Source: an uncultured Poribacteria bacterium (lineage in GTDB: Bacteria; Poribacteria; WGA-4E; WGA-3G). Taken from it: a stretch of 64,000 nucleotides of DNA. Of the stretch, positions 53,171-61,788 are shown piece after piece. A model generated the notes under the pieces. The model ran no database searches, was not told the origin of the DNA, and saw only the letters and a program-made list of their open reading frames with translations. Position 1 is the first letter of the stretch; every line of letters starts with the position of its first letter. The stretch is from contig OY282383.1 of NCBI GenBank assembly GCA_958295855.1, positions 3,328,481 through 3,392,480 of the forward strand, given 5' to 3'. The position numbers and the translations under genes were made by a program.

Positions 53171-54295
53171 TTAGACAGGACACAAGTTCATTGCAGCGTT
53201 GACATCTCTGTCGCACGTGAAACTACACTCGGTGCAATGATATGTGCGTTCGGAGAGATTCAACTCCGCCTTTTTGTGTCCACATGAACTGCACGTCTTA
53301 CTACTCGCAAAGAACATTGAGGCTTCCGTGATGGGGATACCACGCCGCTCCGCCTTATACTTCAACATCGTCAAGAATTTAGACAACGCGCTATCCGACA
53401 ACGCCTTCGCCAGCTTCCGATTTTTCAGCAAGCCAGAGACGTTCAACGTCTCTATACCAATAGCCGAAGCTTTCCGAACGATGCTGGTGCTTGCTTTATG
53501 ATGAGAGTCTTCACGGATACAGGCAATACGATAGTGGACATGAGCCAGCCGTTTACGGGCTTTATGCCAATTTCTTGACAGATAAACCTTCCGTGACAGT
53601 ATTCGCCCAGCACGCCTCAGCTTTCGCAGATAACGTTTTAGCGGCCGGGGGTTTTCATACTTTGTGCCATCACTGCACGTTGCCAGTGTATTGATGCCCA
53701 CGTCAACGCCTACAGCAGGCCGGTCATCGAACAACGGCACCTGTACCATCGTGTTTGCATCATCAGTGCGAACCAGAATAGACACGAACCATTTATCATC
53801 TTTTCGGGAGACGACGACTCTGCCTATATCGCCTGTCCATCGCAATTCTTCGCGCATGCGTACCCATCCGATGACAGGCAGCTTGACTCGCCTACGTTCC
53901 ACGCGAACAGAATTCGTGCCTAATGGTATTTGCCCTGCTTTGCAGGGTTTATACCTTTACTCCGCTTGGTAACTCTGTTTACCACTTCGTTTTTTCGGTA
54001 CGGGAAACCTGTTCTGACCGCTCCGCCAACGTTTGACAGCATCGCTAAAATGATGAATAGCATTCTTGCTGGCGTTCTGACTCATCTCATTACACCAAGG
54101 AAAGACTTCACGCTTCCGGGCGTTGAATTCCTTCTTGATGTCATACAACGTCTTCCAATTGCCATCATCTAATCCGCTTTTGAAGGAGGACAGCGCGGCG
54201 TTGTAGGCAACACGGGCGTAACCGCAGTGCTGTGCCATCAGCGTCGCCTGCTTGTTATTTGGGTCGAGTTGAATCTTCTGCGTTCGCAGAGACAT
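53171..54295 (-). pseudogene. tnpB: tnpB-like pseudogene broken by a family A repeat
   Basis: The frame from 54295 (MSLRTQKIQLDPNN) stops at QSYQAE, where the family A unit at 53925-53955 brings a TAA. After the unit the same frame continues (NSVRVERRRVKLP) to 53171. The RuvC residues (VGVDVGINTLATC, GIETLNVSG, CDRDVNAAMNL) and zinc cysteines are unchanged. The unit adds no frameshift: only the stop codon divides the gene. An internal start could still give the catalytic half. Confidence 0.9.
53925..53955. repeat. Family A repeat inserted in tnpB with a stop codon
   Basis: GGTATTTG, CCCTGC-TTT-GCAGGG, TTTATACC; absent from the tnpB copy at 42310. Confidence 0.9.
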
Positions 54296-54655
54296 CGAGA
54301 TACCTTCCTTCGGGGTTCGTATGCACGTGCTTCGCTTCCGTGCTAATTGAAGTGGGCGGAGACAACAGCGGGATGCTGAAGTTAACACTCTCCGCCCTCA
54401 CACGATAACACTATTATAGCATATCTCTATTCCCCGATGTCAAGGAATTTTACCTGACAGATTTGACAAGGTTTGATTAGATTTGTCAAGGTTTTACAGC
54501 ACTGCACCGAGCCCTATTGCGAATATGAAGCGAAATGCATCGCTCCATTTGCTAATCGGAATTGTATGGCATCTGCGATTGGATGTCAACATTTTTTCCT
54601 ATAAAAAGTGGAAGTCGTGTAGAAGCGCTGCCATCTCAAGCTGCCCTGCGGGTGT

Positions 54656-54877
54656 ACAGAAGTCACTGGGAAGCCGATCAAGGCGGATTTGGTGGGCATA
54701 GATGCGGAGAAGGCGCGGATCATTGTTGAGGTGAAGTTGCTTCGCCCTGAGAGCCCACAAAAGTATGACCGGGCGCGTGAAGCCGTCGGGCAGGTGCTAC
54801 ATTATACCTATGCTTATATTTCTGACCTGCTGAAGAACCCATCCGAGACAGCATTAAGACAGGTTTCCGAATCATGA
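54656..54877 (+). pseudogene. Remnant of a PD-(D/E)XK-like protein
   Basis: An open frame of 73 codons without a proper start. It reads TEVTGKPIKADLVGIDAEKA, then RIIVEVKLLRPES; Asp followed by Glu-x-Lys fits a PD-(D/E)XK nuclease core. The upstream part is missing, next to the IS copy at 52981-54425. I do not know the parent gene. Confidence 0.4.
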
Positions 54878-54917
54878 GAATGCTCCTTGTAAACGAAATA
54901 AATTGGATTCGGAGAGT

Positions 54918-55706
54918 CTAAAAAGTATCTGATTCTGTATCCAATTCTTTTTGGATATGAAGAAACTTTTGCCCCTCTTTGGCAGATTCCATCAGTTTTT
55001 CAGATAATGTGAACATCTGATGGTGAATCTGTTTCGATAGGGCATCGGACTCTTCTGGCGAGTATTCAGTCTGAAAATCCAATCCATAACTATAGAGTCT
55101 GTTTATGTACGCATCCCAGATGTCTTGGGGCACCTGTGATTCTATGAATTGACGTTCCATCTGGTTGACGAGTGCTTGTCGTCTTTCAATAGGATACGTC
55201 ATGAGTAATGCAGCGTATTGTCTTTGAAATTCCTCATCCAGTCGGTTTTCCTCCTGCCGGTGTGCTGTCCACGCCTGCTGATGCACCTCACGCTTTTTTT
55301 CCCACGCTCTAAAGCGTTCGGCTTCCTGAACAACCGCATCCGGGACGACTTTATCTTCTGAAAGTGGCGCAGAATAGTTCTGTGTTGTGTCAACATCAGA
55401 TGTCTCGACAGCGAGCGGCGTGGCACCCTCTATAGCTTCTGCTGATGTCAACTCAGAGACGTTAGCGGGCGGGCAACAGGGGCTTCCCGGAGTCTGACAG
55501 CAGATAGCATCACCACTCTCGCAACAAGATGACTGTGCCGATTGCAAGGGTGCCGATTGTTTCTTTGACGCGGGGGGCGGTGCTGGCTCGACAGTTGGGT
55601 AGATTTTCACCACTTCAAGATGGGCCTTGGGTCTGAAAAGCAGAAAACTTCCCACCCCAAGAACAACAAGTGCAGCCGCAGCCCAGAGCATTTTTCGTCT
55701 GAACAT
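54918..55706 (-). CDS. Membrane-anchored protein with a Cys-rich segment
   Basis: 262 residues from the ATG at 55706, which has AAAGGAG eight bases upstream (longer frame to 55994 lacks it). One N-terminal membrane segment (MLWAAAALVVLGVGSFLLF), then a Pro-rich linker, the cysteine cluster CCESGDAICCQTPGSPCCPP, and a long charged helical C-terminus (FRAWEKKREVHQQAWTAHRQ) likely to form a coiled coil. It probably sits at the outer face of the inner membrane. Family unknown; the cysteine pairs could bind metal or form disulphides (inference). Confidence 0.6.
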   Translation of the reverse strand: MFRRKMLWAAAALVVLGVGSFLLFRPKAHLEVVKIYPTVEPAPPPASKKQSAPLQSAQSSCCESGDAICCQTPGSPCCPPANVSELTSAEAIEGATPLAVETSDVDTTQNYSAPLSEDKVVPDAVVQEAERFRAWEKKREVHQQAWTAHRQEENRLDEEFQRQYAALLMTYPIERRQALVNQMERQFIESQVPQDIWDAYINRLYSYGLDFQTEYSPEESDALSKQIHHQMFTLSEKLMESAKEGQKFLHIQKELDTESDTF

Positions 55707-56148
55707 AAAAGAACTCCTTTTCTGGTTGGACACCCGCGCGGGGGCGGATGATTTTTCAGGGATTGTGTCGTGAAGGCAAAAAGGTTGGGAAACGCGTTTT
55801 GCGTTCGTGGCAATCCTCTGGTGTATTCGTGTTATATAAGGTGCTAACCTAAAAGCCTCACATAATGAATCCATTATAAAAACTCTCAAGATAAACCGTG
55901 CGCGACACCTGAGTTTTCCTTTTCTGTAGTCAATAATAAAATAAAAGTGTTTTTCTGTAAAGAAAAAACACAGACTTCTGTGACGCGCTCCCAATGCCTA
56001 AAGGCGTGGGAAACCTCTTAAAAAGACCCGCTTCCCACGAAGCATACGGGCAGCATTTTGATTCTTTTAGAATCGCCCTCATCGTGAGCCCTCTAATGAG
56101 TGACCGCTTGACGAGGTGACACAGGATATATGCAACACCTGCGGGGAT

Positions 56149-56180
56149 AGATGTTCACCCCGCTTGCGGGGTAAGCATCT
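56149..56180. repeat. GC-palindrome repeat (family A) with AGATG/CATCT flanks
   Basis: AGATGTTCA, CCCCGC-TT-GCGGGG, TAAGCATCT. Both outer arms have changed together (AGATG with CATCT) and still pair. Confidence 0.75.
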
Positions 56181-56243
56181 TAAGCCACAAATCCGACTAC
56201 AGGAGAGTTTACGTGGCTCTCTCCTGATACTTTGCTACAACCC

Positions 56244-56273
56244 TTGACTTTAAAACCCTTTTTCTGATAGAAT
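56244..56273 (+). promoter_or_regulatory. Promoter of the LamG gene
   Basis: TTGACT, 18 bases, TAGAAT, 25 bases before the ATG. Confidence 0.65.
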
Positions 56274-56297
56274 ACTTGTATAAAGGAGGAAGTGACT

Positions 56298-57107
56298 ATG
56301 CGCCTAACGTGTACAAAATTTTTCTATAGCATCAAGTGTCTCTTCATCGCAATAGCCCTCTTGGCACTGCTCAGCGGTATCCCTACAGATGCAGCAGTTG
56401 ATGAACACACCGTCGCTGTCTGGCTCTTTGAGGAAGGTGCCGGGACGAAAGTGAAAGACGCTTCCGGCAACGGCCACGATGGCAAATTTGCGGGGAGGCC
56501 TAAGTGGGTGAAGGCGAAGTTTGGAACGGGATTGGAATTCCCGGGCGATGACGGCGGCTACGTTGTCGTGGAGTCTACCAAAAAACTGGAGTTAAAGACG
56601 CTCAGCATTGAAGCGTGGATCAAAGTGAAAGAGGCCACGGGTAAATGGCAAGGCATGATCTGCAAGCAGCAGGCAGGGTGTACCAATCGTAACTACGGCA
56701 TCTGGGTTCATGTAGATAAGCGTGTTCTGCATGCACAGATTGGTGCAAATGCCGTGTGCGGATTCAGTGTTGATGGCACAACCGCCATCACCGACAACAA
56801 GTGGCATCACCTCGCCTTTACCTACGATGGTAAGATGGGGCGACTTTACGTCGATGGTGAATTGGAGACTGCGGCACCCAACGCGCAGACGTTTCAGAGT
56901 GCGGATCCGATTACAATCGGCGTGCCGAATCTCGATAATGCAAACGGATTGAAAGGTATCATTGAAGAGGTACGCATCTCCAATGTCGAGCGAACCAAAG
57001 AGGAAATCCAGGAAGCGATGGATGTCGGCTTGGCTGCCATTCTCAGCGTTGAACCCGGCGGCAAACTCGCGACGCGCTGGGCATACCTCAAGCGCGTACC
57101 TATGTAA
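56298..57107 (+). CDS. Secreted LamG/concanavalin-like domain protein
   Basis: A 269-residue protein with a signal peptide (LFIAIALLALLSGIPTDAA) and one LamG/concanavalin-like jelly-roll domain (VAVWLFEEGAGTKVKDASGN, LSIEAWIKV, WHHLAFTYDGKMGRLYVDGE, GIIEEVRISNVERTKEEI). Such domains bind carbohydrates or proteins outside the cell. ATG at 56298 chosen because AAAGGAGG stands nine bases upstream; the GTG at 56292 is too close. It is followed by a family C repeat and the serine hydrolases. Confidence 0.85.
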   Translation: MRLTCTKFFYSIKCLFIAIALLALLSGIPTDAAVDEHTVAVWLFEEGAGTKVKDASGNGHDGKFAGRPKWVKAKFGTGLEFPGDDGGYVVVESTKKLELKTLSIEAWIKVKEATGKWQGMICKQQAGCTNRNYGIWVHVDKRVLHAQIGANAVCGFSVDGTTAITDNKWHHLAFTYDGKMGRLYVDGELETAAPNAQTFQSADPITIGVPNLDNANGLKGIIEEVRISNVERTKEEIQEAMDVGLAAILSVEPGGKLATRWAYLKRVPM

Positions 57108-57109
57108 AA

Positions 57110-57143
57110 GAAATAGTCGGCACGCTCCGTCGTGCCGTAAAAG
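57110..57143. repeat. Family C repeat between the LamG and hydrolase genes
   Basis: GAAATAGTCGGCACGCTCCG then TCGTGCCGTAAAAG. Confidence 0.7.
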
Positions 57144-57152
57144 GAGCATTCA

Positions 57153-58415
57153 TTGAAAAAATTAACGGGCTTATATTTACTGATTCTCTGTATCGCCATA
57201 CTTGCGTGGGGGCAAACAAAATTCACATTGGCACAAGCAGGGCCGACGGGTCTCGGTGTTTCATTGGAGCAGACCGGACTTCCGATGGTGGTGCCTGAGG
57301 AAGTAGGTGTTTCTGCTGAGCGCCTTGAACGCATCCGTCCTGTGATGCAAGGTTATGTCGATGATGGACATCTACCGGGATTCCTGACGGTTGTGGCGAG
57401 ACATGGGAAAATTGTCCATTTTGAAACTATCGGCATGCAAGATGTTGAGAACAACAAACCTGTTGAACCCGATACAATATTCCGTATCTATTCCATGTCA
57501 AAACCGATTACCAGTGTCGCGGTGATGATACTCTATGAGGAAGGGCATTTTCAACTCGGCACCCCTGTCTCCAAGTTTATTCCTGAATTTGAAAAAATGA
57601 ACGTCTACAACGAGGACCAGACAGAAATCTTGGAGGCGAAGAAAGAGATAACGATTAAGCAGCTCCTCATGCATACCGCAGGATTCACCTACGGTTGGGG
57701 CAAGAAACCGGTTGATGAACGCTATAAGGAGTTGAAAATTTTTGAATCCGGCGCGACGTTGGTTAATATGGTGAACAAACTGGCGGACATCCCACTCGTT
57801 CACGAACCGGGTGAAAAGTGGACCTACGGTGTTTCCACTGATGTGCTTGGCTACCTCGTGGAGGTGGTCTCCGGAATGCCGTTTGAAGAATTCCTCCACA
57901 CGCGGCTCTTTGGGCCCCTCGGTATGGTAGACACCGGGTTTTCGGTGCCACCAGAGAAGGTGGACAGGTATGCAGCACTGTATAGACGTAACAAACCGAG
58001 TGGACTGGAACGTGTTGGAAAGGCACCACTCGCAAACGATGAACTCAGTTTTTTTCCATCGGGAGGGGGCGGCCTCGTCTCAACTGCTGCAGATTACATG
58101 CGGTTTTGTCAGATGTTGCTCAACGGCGGTGAACTTGACGGTGCCCGCATATTAGGCAAAAAAACAGTGGAACTGATGCGGTATCCGCATCACGATGATT
58201 GGTTTGGGCTCGGTTTTGCTGTCGTTACCGATAAAAAATCGCCAGACACTCTGGGGTCGGTAGGGAATTTCAGTTGGGGCGGTGCCGCCGCTACTACCTT
58301 CTGGATCGATCCAGAGGAGAGACTCATCGGCATCCTGATGACGCAGCTCCTCAATAACCCTTACCCGTTCCAACAACAATTTAAGGTGCTCACCTATCAG
58401 GCACTAACTGAGTAA
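57153..58415 (+). CDS. Secreted beta-lactamase-like serine hydrolase (class C/DD-peptidase fold)
   Basis: A 420-residue protein starting at TTG 57153, with AAGGAG six bases upstream. Signal peptide LYLLILCIAILAWG. The catalytic Ser-x-x-Lys is SMSK (114-117) and the Tyr motif YGVS follows. These enzymes resemble esterases and DD-peptidases as much as lactamases, so resistance should not be assumed. Very similar to the next gene, a tandem pair. Confidence 0.88.
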   Translation: MKKLTGLYLLILCIAILAWGQTKFTLAQAGPTGLGVSLEQTGLPMVVPEEVGVSAERLERIRPVMQGYVDDGHLPGFLTVVARHGKIVHFETIGMQDVENNKPVEPDTIFRIYSMSKPITSVAVMILYEEGHFQLGTPVSKFIPEFEKMNVYNEDQTEILEAKKEITIKQLLMHTAGFTYGWGKKPVDERYKELKIFESGATLVNMVNKLADIPLVHEPGEKWTYGVSTDVLGYLVEVVSGMPFEEFLHTRLFGPLGMVDTGFSVPPEKVDRYAALYRRNKPSGLERVGKAPLANDELSFFPSGGGGLVSTAADYMRFCQMLLNGGELDGARILGKKTVELMRYPHHDDWFGLGFAVVTDKKSPDTLGSVGNFSWGGAAATTFWIDPEERLIGILMTQLLNNPYPFQQQFKVLTYQALTE

Positions 58416-58465
58416 TAGGTGTCAGGTGTCAGTCGTCAGTTAACTGAAAACTGAAAACCGCTTTA

Positions 58466-58497
58466 AGCAAGTGCCCCGCAAAGCGGGGTGCTAGCTT
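58466..58497. repeat. GC-palindrome repeat (family A) with AGC flanks
   Basis: AAGCAAGTG, CCCCGC-AAA-GCGGGG, TGCTAGCTTT. It separates the two hydrolase genes. Confidence 0.75.
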
Positions 58498-58528
58498 TCT
58501 ACCGAGAACTATCTTCAAGGAGATTTTG

Positions 58529-59707
58529 ATGACAAGATATGAGACATTACCACACTCGGTACCTGAAAATGTCGGCATGGCAACAGCGCGGCTAGCTCGC
58601 ATCGCCCCGGTCATGCAACGTTGGGTTGATAATGGGAAAATTCCCGGTGCATTGACAATGATAGCGCGTGAAGGCAGCATCGTCCATTTTGAAAAGGTCG
58701 GCATGCAGGATGTAGCGACTGCAAAACCGATAGAATTTGATACCATCTTCCGCATCTACTCGATGACAAAACCGATTACCAGCGTCGCCGTGATGATGCT
58801 CTACGAAGAGGGGCATTTTCAGCTCAATACACCTGTCTCCGAATTTATTCCCGCCTTCAAAGACATGAAGGTTTACACGGAAGGTGGCACCGATATTGTT
58901 GATGCGGAACGCGAGATGACAATAAAACATCTCCTCACGCATACTTCTGGGCTCATCTATGGTGGCGACGGCGAGCATCCGATTCATGAGCGGTATAGAA
59001 ACGCAAATTTCTACGGCGGCGGGCTCGCGGACATGGCACAAGCACTCGGAAATATCCCGTTAGCACATCACCCCGGTGCCTTTTGGAGCTACGGCATGTC
59101 CACCGATGTGCTCGGCTACCTTATCGAAGTGGTATCTGGAATGCCGTTTGAGGAATTTTTGAAGACCCGGATTTTGGATCCGTTGGGCATGCGCGACACC
59201 GCTTTCTCAGTGCCAGTCGAGAAGGCTGACCGGTACGCGACGTTATATGAACCTTCGGAAGATGGAGGCATTCAGGTAATTGAGAAAGCCCCAGTTTCAA
59301 GCGGCCCCCGCAGCTTTTTTCATTCAGGTGGCGCAGGGCTTCTGTCAACCGCCGAGGATTATCTTCGCTTCTGTCTGATGTTGCTCAATGAGGGGGAACA
59401 GGACGGCGTGCGCCTGCTCGGCAGAAAAACAGTGCATTTCATCCGGATGAATCACATTCATGAGGACTTCCACCCGCTTGACAGAGAAGGGTGCGGTTTC
59501 GGCCTCGGATTTTCAGTTGTTAGGGATGTGGCACAAACACAAACCCTCGCATCAGAAGGCACTTTCAGTTGGGGCGGCCTCGCAAGCACTACGTTCTGGA
59601 TCGATCCGGTGGAAAATTTAGTCGCTATCTTAATGACACAGTTGATCGGCGATTCGCCATTCCTCTCCCAATTCAAGGTGCTGACCTATCAAGCACTCAT
59701 TGATTAG
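58529..59707 (+). CDS. Beta-lactamase-like serine hydrolase, tandem paralogue
   Basis: 392 residues from the ATG at 58529 (AAGGAG upstream; the TTG at 58526 is discounted). SMTK (78-81) is the Ser-x-x-Lys motif; YGMSTDVLGYLIEVVSGMPF carries the second motif and is nearly identical to the paralogue. No signal peptide is visible, so this one is probably cytoplasmic, unlike its neighbour. Confidence 0.88.
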   Translation: MTRYETLPHSVPENVGMATARLARIAPVMQRWVDNGKIPGALTMIAREGSIVHFEKVGMQDVATAKPIEFDTIFRIYSMTKPITSVAVMMLYEEGHFQLNTPVSEFIPAFKDMKVYTEGGTDIVDAEREMTIKHLLTHTSGLIYGGDGEHPIHERYRNANFYGGGLADMAQALGNIPLAHHPGAFWSYGMSTDVLGYLIEVVSGMPFEEFLKTRILDPLGMRDTAFSVPVEKADRYATLYEPSEDGGIQVIEKAPVSSGPRSFFHSGGAGLLSTAEDYLRFCLMLLNEGEQDGVRLLGRKTVHFIRMNHIHEDFHPLDREGCGFGLGFSVVRDVAQTQTLASEGTFSWGGLASTTFWIDPVENLVAILMTQLIGDSPFLSQFKVLTYQALID

Positions 59708-59725
59708 GGACTCGCTAATGCTGCT

Positions 59726-59751
59726 ATAGGGGCGCGTCCCCGTGTCTATCC
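59726..59751. repeat. Family D repeat (GGCGCGTCCCC type)
   Basis: ATAGGGGCGCGTCCCCGTGT; degenerate on its right side. Confidence 0.6.
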
Positions 59752-59769
59752 GCTGCTTCTAACGCTACT

Positions 59770-59796
59770 GTAGGGGCGGATCCCCGTGTCCGCCCA
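59770..59796. repeat. Family D repeat (GGGCGGATCCCC type)
   Basis: GTAGGGGCGGATCCCCGTGT then CCGCCC. Confidence 0.75.
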
Positions 59797-59837
59797 CTGC
59801 CTTATTTCGGGAATTTTTTATAGGAGACAAAACCAGC

Positions 59838-60449
59838 ATGAAAATCGCAGTCGTAACCGGCGAACACGGATTTCAGGAAAAAGAGTTTGATGCAGTTTTT
59901 AAGAGCATGGATGGGGTTCAATTCGTCCGCGAAGACCTGGACGACTTCGTGGCCGACCCAAACCAGCAGGAGTACGGCACCGTTGTCTTGTACAATTTTC
60001 ACCGGCCCTATCCTACAGATGCCCAGGCGCGTGCCATTCTCGGTTTAACTGAACGCGGACAAGGCTTAGTAATCCTTCATCACGCTATTCTTGCATTCCC
60101 AGACTGGGATGCCTATTCTGAAATGTGCGGGATTGACGAGCGGGGCTTTGGATACCACCCGCGGCAAACCCTACACGTGCAAGTCGCCGATGCAACCCAC
60201 CCTATTACCGAAGGCCTTGCGCCGTGGGAGATGGGCGACGAAACCTATACGATGAAATCCGCAGGCACCGACAGCACTCTCCTATTGACAGTCGACCATC
60301 CGAACAGCATGGCGGTACTAGGGTGGGCGCGTGAATACGGAAACTCCCGTATCTTCTGCCTCCAGAGCGGGCACGACGACGTTACCTTTTCCAATCCAAA
60401 CTTCCGAGAGGTGCTGCGGCGTGGTATTCACTGGGCCGCAAAAGCATAG
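59838..60449 (+). CDS. ThuA-domain protein
   Basis: A 203-residue protein of the ThuA/trehalose-utilisation family, with a flavodoxin/glutaminase-like fold: MKIAVVTGEHGFQEKEFDA, GQGLVILHHAILAFPDWDAY, HPITEGLAPWEMGDETYTM, GHDDVTFSNPNFREVLRRGI. Members sit with sugar-degradation genes; the reaction is not settled. AGGAG precedes the ATG. It is followed by a family D repeat and the aldose-epimerase-like gene, so a sugar role is plausible. Confidence 0.88.
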   Translation: MKIAVVTGEHGFQEKEFDAVFKSMDGVQFVREDLDDFVADPNQQEYGTVVLYNFHRPYPTDAQARAILGLTERGQGLVILHHAILAFPDWDAYSEMCGIDERGFGYHPRQTLHVQVADATHPITEGLAPWEMGDETYTMKSAGTDSTLLLTVDHPNSMAVLGWAREYGNSRIFCLQSGHDDVTFSNPNFREVLRRGIHWAAKA

Positions 60450-60453
60450 AAGA

Positions 60454-60479
60454 GGGCAGGCACAAGGCACTGCCCCTAC
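60454..60479. repeat. Family D repeat, inverted orientation
   Basis: GGGCAGGCACAAGGCACTGC then CCCTAC, the reverse complement of 49024-49049. Confidence 0.8.
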
Positions 60480-60517
60480 AGGGAACTAACGATGAAATTC
60501 AGACAAGGTTTAGCACT

Positions 60518-60551
60518 GGTATTTGCCCCTGCAAAGCAGGGGTTTCATACC
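60518..60551. repeat. GC-palindrome repeat (family A) upstream of the aldose epimerase
   Basis: GGTATTTG, CCCCTGC-AAA-GCAGGGG, TTTCATACC; inside the extended frame. Confidence 0.85.
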
Positions 60552-60620
60552 ATCAAGCATTTTCAATGCGTGGTTAAACTTCTTGGCACGAGTTGGCTTC
60601 TGCTCCTAATTTTGACACCA

Positions 60621-60653
60621 AGGCTTGCACCCCGCTTTGCGGGGGAATCAGCC
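60621..60653. repeat. GC-palindrome repeat (family A), second copy upstream of the aldose epimerase
   Basis: AGGCTTGCA, CCCCGC-TTT-GCGGGG, GAATCAGCC. Confidence 0.8.
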
Positions 60654-60698
60654 ATCTGGCTCGCAAACGCAGACATCCCAACAACTAGGGGGAAAACG

Positions 60699-61703
60699 AT
60701 GGCGCATCCAACGTATTCAGTAGGTGAAAAAACAGTTGATGGATTTCAGGTTTACTATATAGAGGAAAGTGGGAAGGCGGTAGCGGAAATTGTCCCCGCT
60801 CTCGGAAATAATTGCTACGCCTTCAAGGTAGCAGATGGAGCGGCGTGGCTTAATCTGATTGATTCGCCACCGGATTTGGCGACGTTGGAAGAACGCCCCA
60901 CCGCTTACGGCAATCCGATTCTGTTTCCGTTTCCCAATCGAATCCGCAACGGTGCCTGGCAGTTTGAGGGAGAAACCTATCAGTTCGACAAACCACCCGA
61001 ATCGCCAACCACAATCCACGGGCTACTGTTGAATCTGCCGTATCAGGTTGACAGCCACGCCGCCGATGAAAACGGGGCAACGCTGGTGTGCTCGCTCAAT
61101 TCTCAAGATTTTCCGGATGTCGGCCGCCAGTATCCGTTCCCTTTTAAAATTGAGATTACGTATACGCTCAAAGATACCGCGTTGACGATGGGAATCTCCA
61201 TCAAAAATACAGGCGACAGGAATATGCCGATGGGGTTCGGCATCCACCCCTACTTTAGCGTCAGCCTTAGTCCCGAAGCGGATGCATCACAAGCGATAAT
61301 TACTGTCCCTGCCGCGAAGTATTGGGAACTTGACGACGTGCTGGTGCCAACGGGAAAACAGCACGCAGTCGCTGACATGCTCGACCTGCGGCGCGGACAG
61401 TTATTCGCAAAACTAAAACTCGACCATGTCTTTACAGACGTTCAGTTAACAGACGACGTAAGTCGCTGTACCATTGAGAACAGGGACACGGGACACGGGA
61501 TGGTGATGGAGTCGGATTCGACATTCAGAGAACTCGTTGTCTATACACCGCCGGGCAGGGATGCCATCTGTTTTGAACCTTACACCTGTCCTACGGATGC
61601 TATCAACCTTGAGGCGAAAGGCATTCCCGCAGGCGTGATTGTGCTTGAACCAGAAGAGACCTTTTCGGCGACGGTTCGTATGATGTCAATATCCTTACAG
61701 TAG
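60699..61703 (+). CDS. Aldose 1-epimerase-like protein
   Basis: 334 residues with the galactose mutarotase beta-sandwich: VPALGNNCYAFKVADGAAWL, LFPFPNRIRNGAWQFEGETY, STIHG-like TTIHGLLLN (His), MGFGIHPYFSV (His) and CFEPYT (Glu). It interconverts alpha and beta anomers of a hexose. The frame extends to 60492 with a hydrophobic stretch (WLLLLILTP), but that part carries two family A units; the ATG at 60699 has AGGGGGA upstream and I choose it. An older gene with a signal peptide, filled by repeats, is possible. Confidence 0.82.
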   Translation: MAHPTYSVGEKTVDGFQVYYIEESGKAVAEIVPALGNNCYAFKVADGAAWLNLIDSPPDLATLEERPTAYGNPILFPFPNRIRNGAWQFEGETYQFDKPPESPTTIHGLLLNLPYQVDSHAADENGATLVCSLNSQDFPDVGRQYPFPFKIEITYTLKDTALTMGISIKNTGDRNMPMGFGIHPYFSVSLSPEADASQAIITVPAAKYWELDDVLVPTGKQHAVADMLDLRRGQLFAKLKLDHVFTDVQLTDDVSRCTIENRDTGHGMVMESDSTFRELVVYTPPGRDAICFEPYTCPTDAINLEAKGIPAGVIVLEPEETFSATVRMMSISLQ

Positions 61704-61788
61704 ATGGAAGATACGAGTCAACTTCAATCTGACGCATCATCAGATATTAAGAAAATGGTAATATTGAAATAATCTAGAGGAACATCCT

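Larger units (their letters stand above)
52981..54425 (-). mobile_element. Second tnpB-only IS element, copy 2 (broken)
   Basis: Aligns with 42126-43560. The left-end hairpin (GGGCGGAG...CTCCGCCC) lies at 54352-54402 without the family A unit seen in copy 1. Right end near 52981 with the same CAACGTTCACTGCCTACC block. Limits are approximate. Confidence 0.7.
55707..56297. other. Divergent spacer, 591 bases
   Basis: No gene supported. It has a family A variant (56149-56180), an ACAGGAGAG...CTCTCCTG hairpin near 56200-56226 and the promoter of the LamG gene. Confidence 0.65.

Noticed and set aside
57153..59707. Antibiotic resistance from the beta-lactamase-like genes
   Set aside because: The Ser-x-x-Lys fold is shared with esterases and peptidases; no feature shows lactam hydrolysis.
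60492..60698. Signal peptide for the aldose epimerase from the extended frame
   Set aside because: The extension is largely two family A units; the ATG at 60699 has a good ribosome site. A decayed old signal peptide remains possible.
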